Made by a program: the position numbers and the translations under genes. Shown here in pieces: positions 17,379-27,222 of a DNA stretch of 64,000 nucleotides (the first letter of the stretch is position 1; every line of letters starts with the position of its first letter). Source of the stretch: Thraustochytrium sp. TN22. Taxonomy: Eukaryota; Sar; Bigyra; Thraustochytrida; Thraustochytriidae. The notes beneath the pieces were generated by a model. It ran no database searches, was not told the origin of the DNA, and was given only the letters and a program-made list of their open reading frames with translations. The stretch covers positions 124,001 through 188,000 of the forward strand of contig JABLUY010000020.1 of NCBI GenBank assembly GCA_013306675.1, given 5' to 3'.

Positions 17379-20300
17379 TTAGCGCTTGAGGAAGGAGACG
17401 TAGGAGTAGGAGAAGATGGTCATGATGCGGTAGCCGACCACAAAGACCGCGATGAGACCGAGGGAGAGGCCAAAGTCGTCCACCTCATAGCCAAAGTTGC
17501 TTTGAACATATTCCCAAGCAGTGGTGTCGGTGCCTTCAAGCACGTTGCAGCCCGGGGCGCCAGCGGGCGAGTCGTCGGAGCAGGAAAGCTGCGAGACCAC
17601 GAGCGCGCGGAGAGCCCAACTCATCGGGTTCAGGTAGGCCGCCCAGACCCAGTAGGTGCCAATCTGGTTGATGGCGATCATGAGTCCGGAGGTGACGCCC
17701 CAGAAGGCAAAGGTGATGGCGCCGAGCACGCTGGCGACTTCCTCGGCGGGCGAGATGACCGCATAGAGGTGGCCAAGGAAGGTGATGGCAGCCTGCAAGA
17801 GCGTGTAGACGCCGAAGAAGCTCCAGAAGGCGGTCACATTGAGCCAAAAGCCGCAGATGAAGAAGAAGGGCACGACGAAAATGACGCTGGCGAGAAAGAT
17901 GTAGAGCAGCTCCCAAAAGGTGATGGAGATGACCATGGGCGCCACGCTGTAGTACGAGGCGGCCTTCTCGCGGTAAAACGCGGAGCGCTCCTCCATGAGC
18001 ACCGGAATGGCAGACTGAAGCGAGACAATGCCAGTAAAGGTGGAGGCCATGAAGAGGAGGCCGACGAAGGACTGCACGTCCTGCGTCGTCTCCACATTGG
18101 AGCCCTTGTTGAAGAAGGTAAAGCCGAAGAAGAGCGCAATGAAGACGGCAACAATGAAGCGCGACGCATTGTAGCTGGGCGTGCGGTAGTAGGCGCGACC
18201 CCAGCGGAGGAAGAGCTGCTCGAGCTGCATGCCAAAGGTGGATGCGAAGCGGCGATTGAAGGTGATCTCCTTGCGCTGCTCGAGATTGGCCTTGACAAGC
18301 TCGTCGATGCGACGATCGTTACGCTCGCGCAGAGCGCTCTTCTTGTACTCCTCCGGGTAGTCCGCCGTCGAGGAAGATGAGGCGCTCGAGCCAATCGCCT
18401 CAAGCATGTAGGTGGCCGGGTTGTAGCGCGCGTTAGGCATGTGCGGCGTGCCAGGAATGGCGTACAGGTAGTCAAGCAGCGGCTTGGAGTCGCTCCCGAG
18501 ATCGCCGAAGTAGACCATGAGGCCGCCACGCTTGAGCAGCAGGAGACGGTCGAACTTGGTGAAGATGTCCTTGGACGGCTGGTGGATGGTGCAGATGACG
18601 GTGCGGCCGGCGCGCGCGATGCGCTCCAGGCCGTCCATGACGACGCGGGCCGAAGTGGCGTCGAGGCCCGAGGTGGGCTCGTCCGCGAAGATGATGGCGG
18701 GGTTGGCAGCGAGCTCGACGCCGATGGTGAGGCGCTTGGCCTGCTCCGTGCTGAGGCCGCCCAGGGTCTTGTAGCCGATCTGGAAGCCGCGGATCTCCTC
18801 CAAGTGCAGAGTACTCAGGACGCTCTCGACAAACTTGAGCTTGTCCTCGCGCGACACCTCCTTGGGCTGGCGCAGCAGCGCGGAGAAGACGAGGGCCTCC
18901 TCGACCGTGGCAGTCACGCTGTGAATGTCGTTCTGCTCGACGTAGCCCACGGTACGCGAGAAGCTTGCCTTGTTCTGTGGGCGGCCATTGACGAGCACCT
19001 CACCAGTGATCTTGCCGCTGGTCTTGCGCAGCGCGAGGACGTCCAGCAGGGTGGACTTGCCGGCGCCCGAGGAGCCCATGAGCGCGGTGAGCGTGCCGGC
19101 CTCGGCGTAGCCCGTGATGCCCTTGAGCAGGTCCAGGTTGTACTCGCCGCGCTTCGCCTTGGGGCCCGGCACAGAGTACCAGAGGTCGCGGAAGATGAGA
19201 TCAACTGGGTGGAAGTGCTCGTTACCGAGCTCGGTGTTGATGCGCCCACGCGGGTCCTCGGGGCCGCCCAACGCCTTGCTCGACAGCGCGGGTGCCTTGG
19301 GCGTCACGAGCGAGGACGCGCCGCGCGAGGCCGCGCGCTCCGCCTCGACGACGTCCGGGTTGTGCGTGTCTTCGGCGGTCGGGCTGACCTTGGTCTGGCG
19401 GCCGCCGCTGCCCTCCCAGCGGATGTTGGCATAAACAAACCAGCTGATGAAGAGGTCCGCGACGGCGTAGCCGAGAAGCAGGACGATGCCCTTCCAGTAG
19501 TAAGACTCGTCGTTCTCGAAGCCGAAGAGATCCAGCGCGGTCTGCTGCTGCTCTGGCGTGAATGCCGTGGACTGGAAGATGGACAGGACGGCGGAACGGA
19601 AGGCCCAGAAGATGGGCGAGCAGTAGGAAATCCAAAAGAACCACACCGGCTGCACGTCGACCGTGACAATGTAGCCAGAGTAAAGGATGCAGGCTGCCAC
19701 GCAGACGCCGGAAAGCGTCTGTCCCACCGAGGTGGTGGGCGCCACGGCGGCGAGTGCGCGCAGAAAGGCGGAGAATGAGAGGTTGAGCGCGAAGAGCACG
19801 ACGAGGAACTTGAGGAAGGCCGTGCCCGCGTCGGACTCGCCCGTGTTCGAGTTCTCGCCCCACGGCACGAGCGCCGAAATCCAAAAGACGAGCGCTGCCA
19901 TGATGGCGGACTCCACGAAGGCGATGGGGATCACCGTGAGCGTCTCGGCCAGGACATAGTTGATGGTGCGAAAGAAGTAGCTGCCGCTCTGCTTGTAGTA
20001 CACCGGACGCTGATCCTGCACGACGGGCACCTGCGCGAAGCCGGCGAGACCACACTGCAGCATCGTGACGAAGATAATGCCGTAGCGCTGCGTGATGGGC
20101 GTAACGTCTGTGGACGAGCTGTCCGAGGGCAGTTCAGGGGTGATGTCGAGGAAGATGGTGCCGATGGCTACACCCATGACCACAGCCTGCAGCACACGCG
20201 CCGCGATGAAGGCCGGGTCGCGAATAACGAGCTGCCACTGGCGCTTCATGACGAGCCCAAAGTCCGTGCAGAAGGAGTTCGCGTAGATGGGCGTGTTGCT

Positions 20301-21980
20301 CGCAAAGAGCTCGCGGCGCAGCGGCGAGTCCACCTTGTTGGCTGTGGTGCAACGGCGCTCAATGGCCTCCTGCTGCGGCCGGGAGTACGGCGACGCGAGC
20401 CAGGCGGCCGCCAGGGCCGCTTCGTCGCGCGGCGCGTCTGGCCGCGTCTGGTAACGACCCCGCTCGTCGGTGGTCACCTCCTGGATGAAGTCCGCGATGT
20501 CACGGTCGTCCGGGCACGAGAAGCCGATGCTCTCAAAGTACGGCAGGACGTCATCGCGCGGGCCGTGGTAGACAATATGTCCGCGCGCCATGATGAGCAC
20601 GTTGTCGAAGAGCGCATAGGTTTCGGGCGGCGGCTGCAGCAGCGCCACGACGGGTGTGAGCTCCAGCTCACGGCCGACGCCCACGATGCGGCGCGAGATG
20701 TCGAAGGTGGCGGCGCTGTCGAGACCGGTGGAAATCTGGTCGTAAAAGACGACCGGCCGGCGCGCCATGAGAATCTCGGCCGAGGTGACGCGCTTCTTCT
20801 CACCGCCCGAGACGCCGCGCAGCATGTCGTTGCCCACGATGGTGTCTTTGGCGTTGGTGAGCGCCATGTTGTCGATGATGAACTCCGGGTAGTTTTCCAG
20901 CTGCTTGCGAATCACTTCGCGCTCCTCCTCAGTAGCGTTCCCCAAGCCCTTTTCCTGGGCCGCGTGGAGCTTGCGCGCCATCTCCGGTCCGCCAAAGCAC
21001 GCGTACGAGAAGTCAAGCGTCTCTCGCACCGTGAGGAGGGCGCTGTGCTCGTCCACCTGCTCCACGTAGGCCGTGAGCTTACGCACATGCAGCTCGTCGG
21101 GGCGAAAGCCCGAATAGAACATCTCGCCCTCCAGCTGCTGGTGGCGTCCGGTTTGCACGCGGCCGGAAAGCACCTTGAAGAGTGTCGTCACGCCGCAGCC
21201 GGGCGGACCCAGCACAAGCGTCGACTTGCCCGCCTCGAAAGCGCCCGACATCTTGTGCAGAATGGGCAGCTCCACACGCTTACTCCGCGCCAACAGCCTC
21301 ACCAGGGGCGACACCAGTTTGTACAGCGTCGACACAACCGTGGCGATGCCCACGTCCTCCTTGGGCACGCTGACTGTGTAGCTCAGGTCGCGAAAGGCCA
21401 CATGCACAGGCCAGTGGTCACCCGGGCGCGCCCGAGCCACCAGCGAGGCGAACTGCACCGCCGTCATCTCGCGGTGCGGCGCGGCGCTTGAACCGCGCGC
21501 ATCGGCCGTGGACTCCTCCGGCCCTTGCGCATGGTGCTCGTGCTTGTGCGAGTGCGAGGAGCTCGGCAGCATGATGGACCCGGACGCGCCACCGCGCCTG
21601 GCCTGCTCCAGCAAACCCACCTCCTCGGCCGTCACCTGGGCGCCCTCGCCCTTGTCGCCATGCTCCGTGAGCCGCTTTGCCACCTCCTGCAGGTGACCCT
21701 GGTCCTTGCTCGCCTCGCCTTGCGCCGCCAAGGCGCCCAGGATGGTCGCCTCACGTGCGTCAAGTAGCAGCCGCGCACTGGGGTCCTCCTTGATCTGCTG
21801 CTGCAGACGCTCCAGAATCTTCTCCTCCGGATCCTCCCGCTCCGCCGCCTGCTCCGCGCTCTCCAGGTCCTGCAGCTGATCCGCGCCGTCCCCGTCGAAG
21901 CCATCCTCGCTGTCCAGATCGGTCGGCGTCAGCGTCCGAGCCGACGCCGCCGGCACGCTCGTCGCGTTGTCGCCCAGCAT
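17379..21980 (-). CDS. PDR-2: full-size ABCG/PDR multidrug transporter
   Basis: The 1533-residue protein is the longest of the cluster because of an acidic, low-complexity N-terminus of roughly 190 residues before the conserved REMTAVQFASLV block. NBD1 reads GPPGCGVTT (Val for Lys), GVSGGEKKR, FYDQISTGLD (Gln for Glu) and LLQPPPE (no His). NBD2 is intact with GSSGAGKST, LSTEQ, FADEPTSGLD and TIHQPS. The linker between halves has QTKVSPTAEDTHNPD. TMD1 contains PVYYKQSGSYFFR and TMD2 FYREKAASYY. The C-terminus ends in SFLKR. From about 18360 to 19180 it is nearly identical to PDR-1, including silent positions. The frame extends two codons upstream, to a GTG at 21986; the ATG at 21980 gives MLGD. 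No introns. Confidence 0.95.
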   Translation of the reverse strand: MLGDNATSVPAASARTLTPTDLDSEDGFDGDGADQLQDLESAEQAAEREDPEEKILERLQQQIKEDPSARLLLDAREATILGALAAQGEASKDQGHLQEVAKRLTEHGDKGEGAQVTAEEVGLLEQARRGGASGSIMLPSSSHSHKHEHHAQGPEESTADARGSSAAPHREMTAVQFASLVARARPGDHWPVHVAFRDLSYTVSVPKEDVGIATVVSTLYKLVSPLVRLLARSKRVELPILHKMSGAFEAGKSTLVLGPPGCGVTTLFKVLSGRVQTGRHQQLEGEMFYSGFRPDELHVRKLTAYVEQVDEHSALLTVRETLDFSYACFGGPEMARKLHAAQEKGLGNATEEEREVIRKQLENYPEFIIDNMALTNAKDTIVGNDMLRGVSGGEKKRVTSAEILMARRPVVFYDQISTGLDSAATFDISRRIVGVGRELELTPVVALLQPPPETYALFDNVLIMARGHIVYHGPRDDVLPYFESIGFSCPDDRDIADFIQEVTTDERGRYQTRPDAPRDEAALAAAWLASPYSRPQQEAIERRCTTANKVDSPLRRELFASNTPIYANSFCTDFGLVMKRQWQLVIRDPAFIAARVLQAVVMGVAIGTIFLDITPELPSDSSSTDVTPITQRYGIIFVTMLQCGLAGFAQVPVVQDQRPVYYKQSGSYFFRTINYVLAETLTVIPIAFVESAIMAALVFWISALVPWGENSNTGESDAGTAFLKFLVVLFALNLSFSAFLRALAAVAPTTSVGQTLSGVCVAACILYSGYIVTVDVQPVWFFWISYCSPIFWAFRSAVLSIFQSTAFTPEQQQTALDLFGFENDESYYWKGIVLLLGYAVADLFISWFVYANIRWEGSGGRQTKVSPTAEDTHNPDVVEAERAASRGASSLVTPKAPALSSKALGGPEDPRGRINTELGNEHFHPVDLIFRDLWYSVPGPKAKRGEYNLDLLKGITGYAEAGTLTALMGSSGAGKSTLLDVLALRKTSGKITGEVLVNGRPQNKASFSRTVGYVEQNDIHSVTATVEEALVFSALLRQPKEVSREDKLKFVESVLSTLHLEEIRGFQIGYKTLGGLSTEQAKRLTIGVELAANPAIIFADEPTSGLDATSARVVMDGLERIARAGRTVICTIHQPSKDIFTKFDRLLLLKRGGLMVYFGDLGSDSKPLLDYLYAIPGTPHMPNARYNPATYMLEAIGSSASSSSTADYPEEYKKSALRERNDRRIDELVKANLEQRKEITFNRRFASTFGMQLEQLFLRWGRAYYRTPSYNASRFIVAVFIALFFGFTFFNKGSNVETTQDVQSFVGLLFMASTFTGIVSLQSAIPVLMEERSAFYREKAASYYSVAPMVISITFWELLYIFLASVIFVVPFFFICGFWLNVTAFWSFFGVYTLLQAAITFLGHLYAVISPAEEVASVLGAITFAFWGVTSGLMIAINQIGTYWVWAAYLNPMSWALRALVVSQLSCSDDSPAGAPGCNVLEGTDTTAWEYVQSNFGYEVDDFGLSLGLIAVFVVGYRIMTIFSYSYVSFLKR

Positions 21981-23937
21981 CTTCACCGAGCGAGCAAGCG
22001 TGCCCTATCGGAGCTGCTGGAGCTGCTTCTCTTGCCGAGTGAATGTGCTCGGCCTTTACTAGATCCTTCCCGTCAATGCCGTCGCTACGAATGTAGACCG
22101 CGGTAAGACTGGTCTCGGGCTGGACTCGATGTTGCGGCGCCCCTGCAATGCTCGTGCCACTGCTCGTGTCTGACTCGTGTCTGACGACTCTGCGTCAGGG
22201 TTTTGCTGCCAGTGCTGAGCTTGCCAGCCGCGGCCGAGCGAAGGCCACAACCAGGGCTAGCTAGCTAGGCCAGGCTCCATCATCCCCTCGCCTCTCTCCG
22301 AAGGGAAGCTGAGCTCGAGTCAGCGCGATGCGGCTGACGCTGGCTGACTGTCGTGAGACGCGAGCAAGTACCACACGCGCACGCAAACTGACGAGCCATG
22401 GCCATGCGAGCCTTGCGAGGTGAGCGCCGTCGCGCCGCGCCGCCGCCGCGTGCTTCTCTGCTCCATCGTCGACGACAGCCAGGCAGCCTAGCTAGCAGGC
22501 TAGTACTACCTGCCGGTGATGATGGCCGCAGCGGTCGTGCCGTAGCGCAGGCGCCGCCGGCCGCCGCCGGCCGCGTCACCGCATTCCCGGAACCCGAGGT
22601 TGTTGGCGTGCTGTGCTGGCGCACTGGTTGTCGGCAGAGCCTGCCGGACCGCCGACCACCGACCAACCAAGAGACGGGCAGTCGCGCTGTCACAGGCAAT
22701 GCACGCTGACCGCGGGCGACCGCGGCGACCGCCGCGGCCCCGTCCCGTGCCGATTCTGAGATGACAAGCGCCGCAGGGGCGCAACGCTGGCAGCGTCCAG
22801 GCCGCGGCCGAGGCCATCTGCAGCCACAGCCTGCATGTGCCAGCTCGTGGCGGACTTGGACCCTCGGGCGTGCTCGGGCTCGACCCGCCCCGCGTCGCGC
22901 TGACCGCGGCCGGCGGGCCGCGGCGGTGCAGCTGCCTCGGATGCCGACACGAGATGGCGCTCGTGGCCAGTGTCTGAGAGTGAGTGACTCAAAGTGAGGC
23001 GCTGCCGTCACGGTTGCCTCGCCCTTCTTCCTGTGAGGAGCGTCACGGCGACCACGATGATGGCGCGCTGGCAGCCCTGAGCCACCGCTTCTCACAGTCA
23101 AGTTGGCCGGGCCAGCCCGAGCCAGAGCCAGAGCCTCCGAGTCGAGGCTTCAAGCTCGTAGCTCGTGTTGGTGAACCTGCAGCATGCTCGCAGCAAGCAA
23201 GCTGCGAGAGCTGCACGAATAGCTGCGCTGCAAGCCGGCTTCTGGCTGGCTTCTTCGTCCAACGCTGCAGTTGGCATGGCCACAAAGCTCTGGCGTCGCA
23301 GCAAAGCTCTGGCGTCGCGGCACAGACTCTGCCTGAGGCAGTGAGGCCTGCTCCCATCATGGTTGCTGCCCGGGCCTGCTTTGCAATAATGAGCTGCCCC
23401 CCGCAAAGCCGCAGCTCAAGTCCTGCTCCACCTCTAGCTTCAGCGATGGGAATTCTGGCATCGTGCTTCCAGCACCAATCTCGGTCCACCACCACGGTGG
23501 ACACACGCACTTCCGAGGACCGGTCCGGGCGTCCGCGCGAGCACGATGAACGTCCGAGCCTGCGCCAGGCGCGGCCGGGCTGCTTCGCTTCTGAGTCGCT
23601 TCGCTTCGCCGTGGTCGAGCTCACCCGCCGACGGTTGTCAGGACTAGCTGCGACAGCACGCGGGCGGATTCGACTTCGTGGCAGCAAGGCTCGGGCTGGC
23701 GAGCGATCAAGACGAGCCTCGGCGCTTCATCTCGAGTCTCCGCGCGTCTTGGGAGCTTTCAAGGAGGCAACTTGCCATGAAGCGTCAGCAGCCCGAGGTT
23801 GCCGCGCCACCTGCGTGGTCGTGCTCTACCGAACTCTCCCTACCCAAGCTGCAGTGCTCGAAACTGCCGCACCACTGGCGACTTATTGCGGTCGCAGGCT
23901 CGCTGCAGGACAATTCTGTGGAGCAATGTTCCTTTTC
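21981..23937. other. 2 kb intergenic region upstream of PDR-2
   Basis: It contains the PDR-2 promoter (right of 21981) and the 3' flank of the first receptor gene. GCTAGCTAGCTAGGC lies at 22256-22270 and another TAGCTAGC near 22489. Open frames on both strands (for example 22984-23988 and 22280-23101) have random-looking composition and no domains. I see no gene. Confidence 0.5.
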
Positions 23938-26900
23938 TTAGTTAGAGGCCTTCTGCCCTTGATCATGCTTTGCCTCTTCCTCCTTTAACTTGGTTCCGGA
24001 GAGCCGCCTTGGTACCAGCGGCGCGGCAGGGCGAAGCTCGTCCGGCTGCGGCGGCGCTGGCGCAACGGCAGAAGGAGAGAAGGCAACGGAGCCGGGGCGT
24101 GACTCACAAACCGTGCCGAAAGCGGTGGTCCCGTTCTGAGAGGGGGTGGTGCTGGGGTTCGTTTTGCCTTGGGAGGTTCTCCTGCGAGAAATCAAACTGG
24201 CTCCGTCACTGCTCGACGACTCAGGAGGCCCGTAGATGGTGAAGTATATCTTGGGCAGGAAGATGAGGCAAGCCGTCGAGAAGTCGTTCAAAAAGATCGC
24301 GCCGGAGCGAATGAACATAGATGTCGACGCATCGCTCGCGGTCAGCACAATTACAGGGACTGCAAGAAGCAGCACCTGAAGATTGCTCACCATGGCCAGA
24401 CTCAGATATTTGGTCTCGGCAAAGACACCGCTGACCTTGCGACACTTGTAGCTCAGGTAGGCGCCGTAAGTGAGGAGACCCACGTGGTACGAAGCGAGCA
24501 TCCAGACGAATCTTGACGCGGTCGGAGATGTGCATGCGCCGTTTTCTGGCGCGTCCTCTGGGCGTACGAAAATCAGCGGGTCCATGACAGTCCAAAGCGT
24601 GAGCAGGAGCATCTCGCCGCTGAGCAGGAGCACCAGCACAAGCAGCGCGCTTCGCAACGATACGTTTCTGGCCTTGCGCATTTCCTTGGCCCTTCTGAAG
24701 ACAGCAGCTACGCGGCGGAGCTTCACAATCATTGAGCAATAGGTAACGGCAAAGCCAACGCCGTAGAGCCAGGGCTGCGCCATGCAGGCATGGTTGGCCG
24801 TGATGTTTGCGCCGTCGGGACCTGCACCGGGGCCAACCTCGTCGTCCACGCCGGACATGAGCACCGCCATCGACGAGATGAGCATGCCGCATGGTATCGC
24901 CGCGAGTAGCTGCGGCTGTGACGCCCGGACGATGGCGTCCTTGCGCATCGCCAAGATCCAGATGATCAAAATACACGCGAGCGAGCCGTTTATCCCGGCG
25001 AGAGCATGCACGATGCTCTTCACAGTCAGCGTGCCCAGCTTGGCTTCATCCGGCTTGCAGCTCATGCGCACGTCCAGAACGGGTGAGCTTGGGCAGTGCA
25101 CGGAAAGGCCGTCGTCAATCGTCGCAAAGACTGTCTCATAGTAGAAGCCACACGCGCAGTACGAGCCGGCTGTGCAGTAGGCATGCTCCGGACAACCTTC
25201 CGCGCACAGCGCTGGTGCAGCCGCATTGTTAAACATGGTGAGAACGTAGTATTTGTGTCGAACGCCGTACACTTTGCGATTCGCGGTCTGAACGAACACA
25301 ATGCGCTCTTCTTGATTTTGTCCGGGAGCGACCCATGGCACCTTGAGGAAGTCGCCGCCCATGTGCGAAGCTTTCTCTGCCAGTTCGTTCAAGAACTCCT
25401 CACCGACCGTGGTCACATGATGAACTTGATGCTGGAAGGTCACGAATGACTGTGCCTCGCTGATGTCCCAGTTCCCGAGTGTGTCAGGGTCTCCGTACGC
25501 CAGCATGTTAAAATCTGCGTCAAGCACCACGGCAAAAAAGTCTACGCCAACTCTATGCTTCGCGCTCCCGCTGTTGACTTCGGCCAGGACGTCACGCATG
25601 TCCGCGGCGAGGTGAATGGCGTTGACAAGCTCTCCTACGAGCGCTTTGGCATTCACTTCAGAGCATGGGGCAGCATACGTAGTCGAGCACTCCTCGATGG
25701 TGGCCGGACGCTCAATGCTGAAGCCGGTGAGAACGTACATGTCCGCGCCAAACCTGTTCGCCTTCATGACATAACCCGCGAAGTCCTCGAAGCCTGATGC
25801 ACCTGGAAGTCGCGTCCAGCCCCCGCCCGCGTCGGCCTTGTTGATGACCAGCTGATGGATGCTGTGCATCTGGTTTGCGTCGATGTGGCGCGCGGCAAAT
25901 GCATCGGCCAAAGTCCCGTTTACGCTGGCTGGGTCGATACTGTCAGCTAGGACGGTGCCATCGAAGTCCGCTAAAAGGACGCCAAACCCGCCCGGCATGG
26001 CGAAGTTCTCTCCGGCGGTAAGATCATGCATGATCGCTGACTCGATCGTGGCAGTGAGAAGTTCGAGCTCGGCGTGAGCGGCGATCTCCAAGGAGTCGGC
26101 AATAGCGCAGGGCTGACTCGACGTCGTGGAGCATGCCTCACACAGCGCGGCTTCGACAGTGTCGTCGCGCACGTGGTGAAACCCGCTGCCCAAGTAGATT
26201 TCAGTTCCGAAGAGGTCCACCCCAGCAACGAAGGCCACCTTGGTCTGGTCGAACAACGCGTACTTGACCCAGGCGCCGCCCCTCCGCGCCGCATCCATGA
26301 ACAGCATGTGTGGATCATCCTCGGCGTATCCCGCGGCGGCGTAAATTTCGTCGCTCCTGAGGCCGACGTACTCCGTGAACGTGTGCGCAAGGATGTTCTT
26401 GTCGAAGTCAATTGCAAAAACGTACCACCTGCCGTCCACGTAAGTGGGGTCATCGCCATAAGTAAGATCGCGCCAAAGCGCGGAGACTTCGTAGTCGCTC
26501 TCCGCCGCCATGGCGCGTGCTAACGCAAGGCCTATGAAGGAGCGCGCATTCTGGATGCTGCAGATGCGGTCGCGATCCGCCGGGCACTCGATCTCACTTA
26601 ACCGTGGTAGCATGCGGCGCGCGAGCAATGCGAAGACTACAAAGCTGCGACCATCGGCGCTCGTCGACTCCTTGGCGTATGCTATGTGCGGGTAAGGCTC
26701 GTCGGGCTCAGCGGCAGTCACGAAAAGGAGCGAGAGCCAGCCATGGGCCGAGTCGCTTGCTGCCGTGCGCATGCGCTCGGAGAGGCTGTCCTGCGTGACG
26801 ACAATGCCTAGCGCCGCGACCATCTCCTCCAGGATTAGACCATTAAGTGCCCCGTCGCGTCCGTTCGCGACGCTCACCATGCGTGACGCGTTGACGACCT

Positions 26901-27222
26901 CAAGGACGAATGGCTCGAACCCGAAGGTGCCCCCTGGATTGTGCGCTTTGACATCTATTTCGGAAAGCACGGCCGAGGCATTCGCGGCTCCTTCAAGCAA
27001 GGCGCTGACGCTCTCGACGAGGCGATACACGCACGTGAAGGAACATGGCGCAGCGTAGCTCGCTGAGCATCCCGGGTACACCTCTGCCTCGCCGTTGTCA
27101 AGGAGGCGCGCTGGTCGCGCCGACACGAAGGGCAGCTGCCCGGCTGCCAGCACCGCGGCTCCTACCGCGAAGGCGATCAGCCTGAGCGCCCTGCACAAGG
27201 TGCTGTACTTCCTCGGAAACAT
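23938..27222 (-). CDS. Class C-type GPCR with four tandem Cache-like modules
   Basis: The 1094-residue protein has a signal peptide (about 10-36), then four repeats at about 52-211, 213-360, 361-510 and 512-672. Each opens with a Cys pair (e.g. CSTTYAAPC). Repeats 2 to 4 show the sCache pattern of a beta-strand F-x-V-x-x-D-x-x, then Gly-Gly-x-W and a later Y-x-x-x-G segment. A Cys-rich linker (673-722, CPEHAYCTAGSYCAC) leads to seven helices at about 737-757, 771-790, 813-833, 858-879, 905-925, 943-961 and 970-993. CMAQPWLYGVGF at TM3 and FLPKIYF at TM7 are class C (7tm_3) marks. The tail is Ser/Pro-rich. It probably senses a small extracellular molecule and signals through G proteins. Ligand unknown. 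The open frame begins at a TTG; I use the ATG at 27222. Confidence 0.85.
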   Translation of the reverse strand: MFPRKYSTLCRALRLIAFAVGAAVLAAGQLPFVSARPARLLDNGEAEVYPGCSASYAAPCSFTCVYRLVESVSALLEGAANASAVLSEIDVKAHNPGGTFGFEPFVLEVVNASRMVSVANGRDGALNGLILEEMVAALGIVVTQDSLSERMRTAASDSAHGWLSLLFVTAAEPDEPYPHIAYAKESTSADGRSFVVFALLARRMLPRLSEIECPADRDRICSIQNARSFIGLALARAMAAESDYEVSALWRDLTYGDDPTYVDGRWYVFAIDFDKNILAHTFTEYVGLRSDEIYAAAGYAEDDPHMLFMDAARRGGAWVKYALFDQTKVAFVAGVDLFGTEIYLGSGFHHVRDDTVEAALCEACSTTSSQPCAIADSLEIAAHAELELLTATIESAIMHDLTAGENFAMPGGFGVLLADFDGTVLADSIDPASVNGTLADAFAARHIDANQMHSIHQLVINKADAGGGWTRLPGASGFEDFAGYVMKANRFGADMYVLTGFSIERPATIEECSTTYAAPCSEVNAKALVGELVNAIHLAADMRDVLAEVNSGSAKHRVGVDFFAVVLDADFNMLAYGDPDTLGNWDISEAQSFVTFQHQVHHVTTVGEEFLNELAEKASHMGGDFLKVPWVAPGQNQEERIVFVQTANRKVYGVRHKYYVLTMFNNAAAPALCAEGCPEHAYCTAGSYCACGFYYETVFATIDDGLSVHCPSSPVLDVRMSCKPDEAKLGTLTVKSIVHALAGINGSLACILIIWILAMRKDAIVRASQPQLLAAIPCGMLISSMAVLMSGVDDEVGPGAGPDGANITANHACMAQPWLYGVGFAVTYCSMIVKLRRVAAVFRRAKEMRKARNVSLRSALLVLVLLLSGEMLLLTLWTVMDPLIFVRPEDAPENGACTSPTASRFVWMLASYHVGLLTYGAYLSYKCRKVSGVFAETKYLSLAMVSNLQVLLLAVPVIVLTASDASTSMFIRSGAIFLNDFSTACLIFLPKIYFTIYGPPESSSSDGASLISRRRTSQGKTNPSTTPSQNGTTAFGTVCESRPGSVAFSPSAVAPAPPQPDELRPAAPLVPRRLSGTKLKEEEAKHDQGQKASN

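Noticed and set aside
22280-23988. Candidate genes in the PDR-2/receptor spacer
   Set aside because: Open frames on both strands overlap heavily, are rich in Arg/Ser/Ala, and show no motif or plausible start context.
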